Below, in pieces: positions 8,646 to 16,243 of a DNA stretch of 64,000 nt. Source of the stretch: Salinirubrum litoreum (GTDB lineage: Archaea > Halobacteriota > Halobacteria > Halobacteriales > Haloferacaceae); contig NZ_JAJCVJ010000001.1 in assembly GCF_020567425.1 (NCBI RefSeq), forward strand, positions 1,364,001-1,428,000. The letters run 5' to 3'. The position numbers and the translations under genes were made by a program. Position 1 is the stretch's first letter; each line of letters opens with the position of its first letter. The notes under the pieces were generated by a model that saw only the letters and a list, made by a program, of their open reading frames with translations, made no database searches and was not told the origin of the DNA.

Positions 8646-8798
8646 TCATGCATCGCCTCCTACCGCGACGAGTGTCAGGCCGACCATCACGCCCGTCACG
8701 GAGAAGGCTCGGCCGGGGTACGCGGCCACGACGCCGACGACGTAGCCGACGAGACCGAGGACCGTCAGTGCGATGCCGGCGGCGACGACGCGATCCAT
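8646..8798 (-). CDS. Small two-helix membrane protein
   Basis: A 50-residue open frame, MDRVVAAGIALTVLGLVGYV and onward, ending VGLTLVAVGGDA. It consists almost wholly of two hydrophobic segments (about residues 4-26 and 33-47) separated by a short AYPGRAFS turn. It sits 28 bp upstream of corA on the same strand, so it may be co-transcribed. Codon use is like its neighbours (GTC/GGC-rich). I do not recognise the family; the function is unknown. Confidence 0.6.
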   Translation of the reverse strand: MDRVVAAGIALTVLGLVGYVVGVVAAYPGRAFSVTGVMVGLTLVAVGGDA

Positions 8799-8880
8799 GT
8801 CCTCGGCGTCGTCGGGGTGGGAGAAAAGTATTGTCGCGTCCGGTGGCGCGGTGCGCGACGGTCGAGAGGGTCCGGCCGCG

Positions 8881-9537
8881 TCAGTTCTCGGTCTCGGCCG
8901 GATGCTCGACGGCGCGGATCATCTCCATGACTCCCGACTCCTGGCCGCCGAACTGCGAGGGGTACGCGCCGACGACCGCCACGTAGTCGCCCTCGTGGGC
9001 GAACTTCGTCACGTGGATCGTCACGTCGACCTGCTGGCCCTGCACGGAGGTCGATCCCTCGAAGGTGGCGACCTCGGTGTCGGTCCCGAGGACGGTCACG
9101 TTCTGGCTCTCGCCGGTCGGTTCGACGTTCGAGATGGCGTCGTAGCGACTGCCGATCTCGCGGACGAGTTTCTGGTTGCTCCAGTCACCGATGGGGTTCA
9201 TCGCCTGTCCCGCGACCTCGACCTGTGGACTCGCGAAGACCGCCACGACGCCGAGTTTCTGGCTCCCGAGCACACCCAGGTCCAGCGACTTCTCGTAGGT
9301 GGCGACCTCGTTCGTGACGACGACCTCCTTCTCCGCTCCAGCGACCGACAGCGTCCGCGTCAGTTCGACCTCGCGGGTGTCGTTCAACTGATAGTCGTTC
9401 GCCTCGACGGCCGAGTCGGCGACGACTGCGCTCTCGGCCTCGAACTCTGCGGGACCGCTCCCGAGCAACTGCGTACAGCCACTCGTGACAATGAGACCTG
9501 CGAGCAACAGCGTCGCCAGTGTCCGGCGGTTCGACAT
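8881..9537 (-). CDS. DUF6517 family lipoprotein
   Basis: A 218-residue exported lipoprotein. The signal peptide MSNRRTLATLLLAGLIVTSG ends in a lipobox-like cysteine (SGC, about residue 21), followed by a mature domain of beta-rich, acidic character (EFEAESAVVADSAVEANDYQ; NVTVLGTDTEVATFEG). I associate this pattern with haloarchaeal DUF6517. The function is unknown. A longer N-terminus is possible upstream, but the signal peptide fixes the start. Confidence 0.75.
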   Translation of the reverse strand: MSNRRTLATLLLAGLIVTSGCTQLLGSGPAEFEAESAVVADSAVEANDYQLNDTREVELTRTLSVAGAEKEVVVTNEVATYEKSLDLGVLGSQKLGVVAVFASPQVEVAGQAMNPIGDWSNQKLVREIGSRYDAISNVEPTGESQNVTVLGTDTEVATFEGSTSVQGQQVDVTIHVTKFAHEGDYVAVVGAYPSQFGGQESGVMEMIRAVEHPAETEN

Positions 9538-9643
9538 ACTCCCAGTCCGAACGCGGGGACAAAAAGTCCGGTGGCCGAGATGTGTGCAGAGCGACACGAC
9601 GCCGCTTCGCCCACTGCGTACTCCCTGGCCCCTCGCCCACTGC

Positions 9644-10093
9644 TCACTCCTCGCCGCGCCGGGCGTACATCACCAGACTGACCATCGTCATGACGACCTC
9701 GCCGTCGTCCCGGCGGGTCTCGGTCTCGACCGTGACGGTCCCCCGGTCCGGGCCGTCCACCTCCCGGTCCAGCACCTCGGTCCGGAGCGACAGCGTGTCG
9801 CCGGCCCGGACCGGTTTCACCCAGCGCAGGCGGTCGAGTCCGCGCGCGCCGAGTGACATCGCCTCCGAGAAGTGTTCGTCCACGAGCATCCGCATCGTCG
9901 CGCTTGCGGTGTGCCAGCCCGAGGCGATCAGTTCGCCGTAGGGTGACTGAGCTTCGGCCCGCTCCGGGTCGACGTGGAACCACTGGGGATCGTACTGCTC
10001 GGCGAACTCCACGATCTCTCGCTCGGTCATCTCGTAGGAACCGAACTCCTCGACGCGGCCGACCTCCATGTCCTCGAAGAAGACCCGTGTCAT
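9644..10093 (-). CDS. MaoC-like hot-dog dehydratase
   Basis: A 149-residue single hot-dog domain. The sequence YDPQWFHVDPERAEAQSPYGELIASGWHTASATMR carries the MaoC/R-hydratase pattern (hydratase Asp and His in the D-P-x-x-x-H-x-D motif, then G-x-x-A-x-G). Such proteins hydrate enoyl-CoA or related acyl substrates. The start was set at MTRVFFEDMEVG, immediately before the fold. A single gene, convergent with nothing obvious; the pathway is unknown. Confidence 0.88.
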   Translation of the reverse strand: MTRVFFEDMEVGRVEEFGSYEMTEREIVEFAEQYDPQWFHVDPERAEAQSPYGELIASGWHTASATMRMLVDEHFSEAMSLGARGLDRLRWVKPVRAGDTLSLRTEVLDREVDGPDRGTVTVETETRRDDGEVVMTMVSLVMYARRGEE

Positions 10094-10171
10094 GCCGGCA
10101 CCGACGCCCCGGCGTGTCAAGAATCCTCCTGCTCGGCTTCGCGTGCCGATCTCCGGTCGCCTGCTCGCCCG

Positions 10172-12040
10172 TCAGGTTCGCTTGCCGATCTCCTCGCGGA
10201 GCACGTCGGAGACGACTTCGCCGTCTGCCTTCCCGCGCAGTGCGCCCATCGCCTCGCCCATCAGCGCCGAGAAGGCGGCCATCCCCTCCTCGTCGATCTG
10301 CTCGGCGTTGCGTTCGACGACCTCCACGACCGCCTCGCGCACCTCCGCCTCGCTGACGCCAGCGAGTCCGGCCTCTTCTGCGGCTTCCTCGGCCGAGAGG
10401 TCCGGATTCTCCGCGAGCACGGTCAGCACCTCGCCGATCCCCTCCTTCGCCAAGTCGCCGTCGTCGACCGATTCGAGCACGTCGAGGAGGTGGTCGTCCG
10501 TCAGGTTCTCCACAGCTACGCCGTCGCGCCGGAGTTCCGTCACGGTCGACTCCAGGGTCCCTGCCGCGAGCGTGGCGTCGATACCACGTGAGACCGCCTC
10601 CTCGAACAGCGGCATCCGGCGGCCGTACGCGACCTGCTCTGCGAGACCGGCGTCGAGTCCGAACTCGGACTGGTAGCGCTCGACCTTCTCCGTGAGCAGT
10701 TCCGGCGTCTCCACGTCCGAGGGGTCCGGTTCCACGGGCGGCACGTCGGTCTCGGGGTACATCCGCGCCGCACCGGGGAGCGGACGCAGGTACCGAGTCG
10801 TCCCGTCGTCGTTCGCGCCGCGCGTCTCCTCGGGCACGCCCTCGATCGCGGTCTCGGCACGGTCTGCGACCGCGTCTGCGGCCAATTCTGTCGTCTTCGG
10901 GTCGTCGGCGACGATGGCGACCGCGTCCTCGGGACCGGCGTCGACCGCCTCGCGGAGTGCCGCGACTTCCGCCTCGGTGACGCCGTAGGCCGGCAGTTCG
11001 TCGGTGTGGAAGATACCGCCCGCGCCGTGGCGCTTGGCGTGGTCGGAGAACTCGGTCCCGAGGCGGCGGTCCGGTTGGAGTTCTCTGCCGACGAGTCCGT
11101 CGAAGCCTCGTAGGGGGACCGCCAGCACGTTCCCGCCCGCGTCGAGTGCGCCGCGGATGACGCCGGAGTCGGTGTCCTCGAAGACCGTGGTCACGTCCTG
11201 CACGTCGCCGACTGCGGCGTCGCGGGACTGGAGTTCCTCGGCGATGTCGAGCAGTTCGACCTGTCGCCCGACCTCGAACCGCACGAGGTCGTCGATGTCG
11301 TCGAGACTCTGGACGCCCTTCATCTCCACGCGGGCACCCTCGGCGATGGAGACGTTCACGTCCTGCCGGATGGTGCCGAGTCCGCGCTTGACCTTGCCAG
11401 TCGAGCGCAGGAGCATCCCGATTCGCTCGGCGGCCTCGCGGGCCTGTCCGGGCGAGGAGATGTCGGGTTTCGTACCGATCTCCACGAGCGGGATGCCGAG
11501 ACGGTCGAGGCTGTAGCGCACGCCCGCGTCGGTCTCGGCGACGCGGCCGGCGGACTCCTCTTCGAGCAGGAGGTCCTCGACGCCGACCGGACCGTCGCTG
11601 GTCTGGATCTGGCCGTCCTGGCCGATCAGCGTCGAGCGCTGGAAGCCGGAGGTGTTCGAGCCGTCGACGACCAGTTTCCGCATGACGTGAGCCTGATCGA
11701 CCACGGTCATGTCCAGCATCTCGGCGATCTGCATCGTCACGTCGAGTGCCTCCGCGTCGAGGCCGTGGGGCGGTTCGTCGTCCTCCTCGACCAGACAGGT
11801 GGTGTCGAACGCGAGGTACTCGAACGCCCGGTCCACGCGGGACTCCTCCAGTGCCGCCTCGTCGATCTCGCCGAGTTCGCTCTTGGTCGGGTGGAGATAC
11901 CGGGTGAATCGGCGGGTGGAGTCGTCCGGTTCCCGACGCTCGGTCGGACAGCCACAGAACAGCTTCGTCGCGGTGTCGAGTTGCTGGTGGATCTCCAGCC
12001 CCGCGACGAGTCCGAGGGCCTCGTAGTCGTACGCGCTCAT
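10172..12040 (-). CDS. gatE: Glu-tRNA(Gln) amidotransferase subunit E
   Basis: A 622-residue archaeal GatE. With GatD it converts Glu-tRNA(Gln) to Gln-tRNA(Gln). Seen features: LGLVAGLEIHQQLDTATKLFCGC at the amino end (the GatB/E cradle domain), GVPLVEIGTKPD-like segment (LGIPLVEIGTKPDISS), the Q-D-V-N-V-S-I motif, a bacterial-AspRS-like GAD insertion in the middle (about residues 280-400; GIFHTDELPAYGVTEAEVAAL), and the C-terminal YqeY-like tail ending LREEIGKRT. The start is MSAYDYEALGL; a TATA-like ccttttTacc box (12064-12073) lies 24-33 bp upstream, so the mRNA is probably leaderless. Confidence 0.95.
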   Translation of the reverse strand: MSAYDYEALGLVAGLEIHQQLDTATKLFCGCPTERREPDDSTRRFTRYLHPTKSELGEIDEAALEESRVDRAFEYLAFDTTCLVEEDDEPPHGLDAEALDVTMQIAEMLDMTVVDQAHVMRKLVVDGSNTSGFQRSTLIGQDGQIQTSDGPVGVEDLLLEEESAGRVAETDAGVRYSLDRLGIPLVEIGTKPDISSPGQAREAAERIGMLLRSTGKVKRGLGTIRQDVNVSIAEGARVEMKGVQSLDDIDDLVRFEVGRQVELLDIAEELQSRDAAVGDVQDVTTVFEDTDSGVIRGALDAGGNVLAVPLRGFDGLVGRELQPDRRLGTEFSDHAKRHGAGGIFHTDELPAYGVTEAEVAALREAVDAGPEDAVAIVADDPKTTELAADAVADRAETAIEGVPEETRGANDDGTTRYLRPLPGAARMYPETDVPPVEPDPSDVETPELLTEKVERYQSEFGLDAGLAEQVAYGRRMPLFEEAVSRGIDATLAAGTLESTVTELRRDGVAVENLTDDHLLDVLESVDDGDLAKEGIGEVLTVLAENPDLSAEEAAEEAGLAGVSEAEVREAVVEVVERNAEQIDEEGMAAFSALMGEAMGALRGKADGEVVSDVLREEIGKRT

Positions 12041-12153
12041 TGTCGGTCTCTGCGATTCCCTGCGGTAAAAAGGGTTCAGTCTCGGCGGCGGAGTGTGTTC
12101 GCTACGCACTCGGGTCGGCGTAGCTTCTTGCTCTCGCACGACGAGTATCGGGT

Positions 12154-12531
12154 GTGCAAACCACGACCGGCCGGCCCCGACTCACGCCCCTCCGTGCCGC
12201 CAGCGCCGGCCTCCGCTTCCTGCTCGAACTCGCGGGGCTGGCGGCGGTCGCCTACTGGGGCGTGGTGGTCGGCGATGGCCTCCTCCAGCAGGTCGCGCTG
12301 GCGGTCGGTGCGGTGGTGTTTTTTGTTGGAGTTTGGGGCCTGTTCGTCGCGCCGAAGGCGGTTCGGCGACTGGGTGATCCGGGTCGGTTGGTCGTGGAAC
12401 TGATCGTGTTCGGGGTGGTCGTGGTGGCGCTGGTCTCGGTCGGGCAGATACTCGTCGGGTTCGGGTTCGGTCTGCTGGTGGTCGTGAGTGAGGTCCTCGT
12501 GGTCGTGCTCGGGCAACGGGACGAGTTGTAA
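12154..12531 (+). CDS. YrdB/DUF2568 family membrane protein
   Basis: A 125-residue membrane protein starting at GTG, with four hydrophobic segments. The first, RFLLELAGLAAVAYWGVVVG, matches the opening of the DUF2568 (YrdB) family, and the second carries FFVGVWGLFVAPKA, also typical. It is divergent from gatE with only 113 bp between the starts. Function unknown. It is followed by dispersed element copy 1. Confidence 0.78.
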   Translation: MQTTTGRPRLTPLRAASAGLRFLLELAGLAAVAYWGVVVGDGLLQQVALAVGAVVFFVGVWGLFVAPKAVRRLGDPGRLVVELIVFGVVVVALVSVGQILVGFGFGLLVVVSEVLVVVLGQRDEL

Positions 12532-12566
12532 GCGAACCGGGTCGAATCAGTCGGAGACAGTGAGAG

Positions 12567-13275
12567 CGCAAACTCGGTCGAGTGTGTCGCGGACGACGAG
12601 GGGTGAAAGCCCCCGGCGTCTCGACCTCCCGCGACTCGTTGCGCGCTTCCCTCACGAGAGCGCGTCGCTTCGCTCGCGCTCTCGTTTAGTCCAGTGCTTA
12701 CGTCGTCGGGGGAGGATCGAGACGCCGGCCCCTTTCAGTCCCACCCGGAGTTTACGAAAGATCACGTCGCGTGGGTGGTCACCCGGTGAATCGTCTGCGA
12801 GTCTGGAACCCGGTCGTCGCAATCGTCTCCCCTGACCTCCCCGACTGCTGGCGACCGAACTGCGAATCGGTCTTCGCTGTCGCTCAGACACGATTCGGTT
12901 CCGGTCGCCACCAGTTCGCGTCCAATGCGGGTTCCCGGCCGTCGGCGACAGAGTCGGGTGACGAGTGTTGCGTGCGCTCTCATCTCGGTCCCGGCGCGCG
13001 CGAGGAACGTGCGCGAGGGAGAATCGCGGGCGGTGCGGAGAGCGATTCGAGGCTGGGGAGGACCGAGGTGCGGTGCTGTGCGGTGGCGGTTCCTCGCGCT
13101 AGCACGAGTCGCGGTCGCTGTACTGTCGCGGTGGTCGATGCAGTTCGGTGCGCAACGACGAGTAGCGGTGCTGGTGCAGTTCGCGGTGCGGTCGCGGTCT
13201 GCGGTCGGTCTCGTGACCCTGTTGCTCTCACAGCACTGTCCAACCACGCACCCAGCGACACGAACACGACCCAGT
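12567..13275 (+). repeat. Dispersed structured intergenic element, copy 1
   Basis: This fills the 799-bp gap between two convergent genes. Parts in order: a leading motif ending GGACGACGAG (12588-12600); a head inverted repeat with left arm 12603-12624 (GTGAAAGCCCCCGG...) and right arm 12717-12746 (...CCCCTTTCAGTCCCACCC), enclosing a perfect GAGAGCGCG/CGCGCTCTC hairpin; a nested stem TGGCGACCG (12849-12857)/CGGTCGCCA (12902-12910) with inner stem CGAATCG/CGATTCG; the core hairpin GAATCGC (13021-13027), loop GGGCGGTGCGGAGA, GCGATTC (13042-13048); then GAGGCTGGGGAGG and a GCGGT-rich tail with TCGCGCTAGCACGAG. No reading frame is shared with the other copies. The outer limits are estimates. Confidence 0.72.
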
Positions 13276-13330
13276 AGCCGAACACCGGACGACCCGCAAC
13301 GAAACTCGCAGAGAAAAGCGTCCTCGTATT

Positions 13331-13663
13331 TCAGTTCCGACCCTGTCCGAGCGGTTTCTTCTGTTCGATCTCGATCTCGACGTGGACACTCGACGGGAAG
13401 TCCATGTGACCGACGCGCCCGGCGATGTGGTCGTTGCCGTGGATCTCCAGTCGGCGCGAGTAGACCGTGTAGTCCCACGATTTGAACTGATCGCCCGGCA
13501 CCAGCGATCGGTACTGCGGAACCGAGAACTCCTCGGGGGGTGCGGAGTGTGGCCCTTTGCACTCGGCACCTTTGCGTTCGATCAGCGACTTCAGGTCGTC
13601 CACCACGTCGTCGAGGACGGCCCTGTCGCCCGACTGAAAGGTGAGTTTGGTGACGAAGGTCAT
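13331..13663 (-). CDS. uS10/mL48-family ribosomal-protein-like (S10 paralogue)
   Basis: A 110-residue protein, MTFVTKLTFQSGDRAVLDDV and onward, with GPHSAPPEEFSVPQYRSLV and YTVYSRRLEIHGNDHIAGRV resembling the S10 fold (the loop containing P-x-x-x-x-x-x-P and the R-x-x-x-I/L-x-x-x segment). Haloarchaea carry this as a second, non-operonic relative of S10; the genuine S10 is elsewhere. Whether it enters the ribosome is not known to me. The start is the internal ATG at 13663, since the upstream extension has no support. Confidence 0.72.
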   Translation of the reverse strand: MTFVTKLTFQSGDRAVLDDVVDDLKSLIERKGAECKGPHSAPPEEFSVPQYRSLVPGDQFKSWDYTVYSRRLEIHGNDHIAGRVGHMDFPSSVHVEIEIEQKKPLGQGRN

Positions 13664-13828
13664 GGCTGGGGTCTTGTCCGTAGCGAGACGGTCCATCCTC
13701 AAAAACGCATCTACCGGCGTCGGGTGCGGGACACGTCACCACGCGAGCAGTCCGCGAGCGCCGGTCCCGTCTCGGGTCGGGTCCTCGCTCCGATATTCTC
13801 TTAACGTGTGGTCGTTTATCGGAGGGTA

Positions 13829-14284
13829 ATGACGGTCGAAGCGGTCAGTGCTGGAGCTATCCTCTTCCGCGACACTCGCGGCCGACGGGAGTATCTGCTC
13901 CTGAAGAGCCGACCGGGGGACTGGGAGTTCCCCAAGGGCGGTGTCGAAGGCGACGAGGAACTTCAGCAGACGGCGATCAGAGAGGTGAAAGAGGAGGCCG
14001 GTATCGGCGACTTCCGGCTTCTCGACGGCTTCCGCGAGGACTACGACTACGTCTTCGAGGCGAACGGGAACACCATCCACAAGACGGTCCACCTGTTCAT
14101 CGCGAAGTCGTTCGAGGCCTCCGCAGAACTGTCGAAGGAACACCGCGACCTGCAGTGGCGCGACTACGAGCAAGCCATCAACACGATCACGCAGGACGGC
14201 CCCCGGGACATCTTAGAGCAGGCACACGAGTTCCTCAACGAGATGGAAGCCGAGCGAACCGAGACGGAGAGTGAAGCCCAGTAG
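13829..14284 (+). CDS. Nudix hydrolase, bis(5'-nucleosyl)-tetraphosphatase type
   Basis: A 151-residue Nudix protein. The complete Nudix box is visible at about residues 37-59: GGVEGDEELQQTAIREVKEEAG (G-x5-E-x7-R-E-x-x-E-E-x-G), which binds Mg2+ for phosphoanhydride cleavage. Neighbouring DWEFPKG and the C-terminal LQWRDYEQA match the Ap4A pyrophosphatase group. It likely removes diadenosine polyphosphates or nucleotide damage products. The start ATG (MTVEAVSAG) follows a TATA-like tattctctta (13794-13803) at the usual distance. Confidence 0.9.
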   Translation: MTVEAVSAGAILFRDTRGRREYLLLKSRPGDWEFPKGGVEGDEELQQTAIREVKEEAGIGDFRLLDGFREDYDYVFEANGNTIHKTVHLFIAKSFEASAELSKEHRDLQWRDYEQAINTITQDGPRDILEQAHEFLNEMEAERTETESEAQ

Positions 14285-14606
14285 CGGGCGCTGACGCCAC
14301 CACCCGTCCGATCTCTCGCCCCGACTCACGAGCTACGGCCACGTGACCGGAAACGGACTGCCCGATTCCAGCGAACTGAAAACTGGCGACAGGCAAACAG
14401 TAACTCCGTTCCGAGTTTGTCCTGCAACCCGAGAGGGTTGCGTGCGCGGTGGTTCCCCGAGGTGGTGGTCGTCCCGTGGAGCGTCCGCCACCGGGGATGG
14501 GGACCAACCGTTCGTCACCTCTCTGCGAGAGCGAGAGGGACACCGCCGACGACGATTCTCGGCCGGCACCGCAACCGATTAGCCGCCCGCACACCGACGA
14601 CCGGGC
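14285..14606. other. 322-bp gap with strong hairpins, possible small RNA
   Basis: No reading frame is convincing here. A perfect hairpin GCAACCC-GAGA-GGGTTGC lies at 14424-14441. Just beyond, 14448-14509 folds into a long interrupted stem: TTCCCC pairs with GGGGA and GGTGG (14461-14465) with CCACC (14488-14492). An AT-richer patch (gaactgaaaactgg... near 14380) could hold a promoter. I found no SRP or RNase P consensus. It could be a small RNA, or leader and terminator structures between the Nudix and DUF5787 genes. Confidence 0.4.
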
Positions 14607-15593
14607 GTGCAGTACCCCGGCGACTCCGAGTTCGGCTTCGAACTCCTGACCTGCCGGTGGGCCGAACGCGCGTGGCCCCCGGACGGCGACCGCGAGAGCG
14701 CCGTCCTCGTCGCCCGCCAACTCGGCACGAAGCGCCGACGCTGGGACACCGTGATCGTCGAGTGTGACCCCGCAGGACTCGCCGCACGCCGCGAGTTCGG
14801 CGACCGCGAACTCGACTCCGACCTGCTCCACGTCGTCCGGAACGCGCCCGCAGACTGGGCGTGGTACCGCGACGCCCTCCCACACCCGGGCTACCCGTGG
14901 CGCTACGTCCGGCAGGCGGTCCACCGCGCCGCCAGCCGCGACCTGATCGAGAAACGCAGGCGGAACAACCGGATCGAACTCCGCCGCCGCCGATCGTACC
15001 CCGACTGGGTGCGTCGCATCGTCGCCGTCGAGAACAAACCCGATCTGGACGCCAGCGCGGCCCGTGCGCTCGGCGATCAACTCGACCACGACGTGACCAC
15101 CGCGCTGGCCGACGAGGTGTGGGTGGCGACCGCCGCGACCGGCGACACCGTCTCGCCCGCCCTGCTCGAAGACCTCCCGGTCGAGGTCGGCATCCTCTCG
15201 CTGGACTTCGAGTCGTGGACCGAGGAAGTGGAGTGGTACCCGACGACGGTGACACCCGAAGAAGAGGACGGAACAGACCGCGAGGAGACCCGACTGATCC
15301 TCGCGGAACGCGCCTACGGGAGAGGCTGGCGCTCGTTCCACGACACGATGCGACCCGACTGCCGCCACTTCGAACTCCGGCGGGACGGCCCCGCGCTCGT
15401 CCCGTGGTGTGCCGCGAAGGAGCGACGACAGACCGCCGCCGAGTGTGCCGGATCGTGTGGCGATTGGGAACCGGAGCCACCGAACTGGCGGACGCGTGGC
15501 TGGCCCATCGAAGGCGGACCGGGAAAGGGGGTCGAACGACTCCTCGCCGACCGGCGGGAGTGGCTCAGAGACAGAGAGACCGCGAGGGAGTGA
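14607..15593 (+). CDS. DUF5787 family protein
   Basis: A 328-residue haloarchaeal protein starting at GTG. The opening EFGFELLTCRWAERAWPPDG and the phrase SAVLVARQLGTKRRRWDTVIVE match my memory of DUF5787. A VENKPDLDASAARALGDQL segment resembles the core of a PD-(D/E)XK nuclease-like fold (E-x-K after a beta strand), though that is inference. The C-terminal part has a Cys-rich cluster (C-x-x-H, then PWCAAKERRQTAAECAGSCG) that could bind Zn or an Fe-S cluster. It may be a DNA- or RNA-acting protein; no experimental role is known to me. Confidence 0.72.
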   Translation: MQYPGDSEFGFELLTCRWAERAWPPDGDRESAVLVARQLGTKRRRWDTVIVECDPAGLAARREFGDRELDSDLLHVVRNAPADWAWYRDALPHPGYPWRYVRQAVHRAASRDLIEKRRRNNRIELRRRRSYPDWVRRIVAVENKPDLDASAARALGDQLDHDVTTALADEVWVATAATGDTVSPALLEDLPVEVGILSLDFESWTEEVEWYPTTVTPEEEDGTDREETRLILAERAYGRGWRSFHDTMRPDCRHFELRRDGPALVPWCAAKERRQTAAECAGSCGDWEPEPPNWRTRGWPIEGGPGKGVERLLADRREWLRDRETARE

Positions 15594-15650
15594 GTCGGAG
15601 ACGGGTCAGCGCAGATCGGACGCAACCGCCGAGCAGACGACTTCGACGAC

Positions 15651-16142
15651 TTAGACGACTTTGACGTCCACCGAATCGCGTTCCACCAACAGTTTGAACG
15701 TCGGCACGGTCCGGTAGATCACCTCGACGACGCCCTTCCGCCGGAGACTCTGGAGTGCTCGGCGCACGTCGCCGGCTTCGGGGTCGACGTCGAACTCCGC
15801 GCGGATCTTGTTCAGGACGCTGACGACGCTCTCGGAACGGTCGTCGGGACCGGCGACGACCGCGAACGCCTGTGCTTCGAGTTCCGGCACCCGGAGGATC
15901 GAGGGGTTCCCGTCGTCGTCCTCGGTCGAGGTCTCGATGCCCAGCAGATCGGCCGCCTCCGCAGTCGCGCAGATGTAGCTGTTCTCGTCGCGGTAGTAGT
16001 ACTCCTTCAGGTGATTTTCGAGGTACTGGTGGACCTCGCTCCCGCTGTCGACATCCCACCGCTCTTGGAGTTCCTTGTTCTTCGTCGGCTGGAGGCGCAC
16101 GATGTCGCCGAGTCGCTCGCGTTCCTCCTCGGAGAGTTCCAT
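15651..16142 (-). CDS. DUF5797 family protein (winged-helix-like)
   Basis: A 163-residue acidic protein: MELSEEERERLGDIVRLQPT, then LQERWDVDSGSEVHQYLEN and YYYRDENSYICATAEAADLLG. The pattern matches haloarchaeal DUF5797. The N-terminal ~80 residues look like a winged-helix (KNKELQERWDV... helix-turn-helix) and the C-terminal part (VVSVLNKIRAEFDVDP, then ALQSLRRKGVVEVIYRTVPTF) resembles a second one, so a role in transcription is plausible. It is convergent with the DUF5787 gene. Confidence 0.72.
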   Translation of the reverse strand: MELSEEERERLGDIVRLQPTKNKELQERWDVDSGSEVHQYLENHLKEYYYRDENSYICATAEAADLLGIETSTEDDDGNPSILRVPELEAQAFAVVAGPDDRSESVVSVLNKIRAEFDVDPEAGDVRRALQSLRRKGVVEVIYRTVPTFKLLVERDSVDVKVV

Positions 16143-16243
16143 TGGGTCGGTGTACGACGAGGGCCTACATTTTCGTTCTGGAACGGACACGCCGGAGGGC
16201 ACTGTCGGCCGTGGTGGAGACCCGCGCCCCGACGACCGCCGAC

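Noticed and set aside
12762-13742. A 326-codon frame through element 1
   Set aside because: It is not kept in the other three copies, changes frame relative to shared motifs, and overlaps the S10-like gene.
14285-14606. SRP RNA or RNase P RNA in the gap
   Set aside because: The gap is short for either, and the universally conserved SRP helix-8 and RNase P core sequences were not found.
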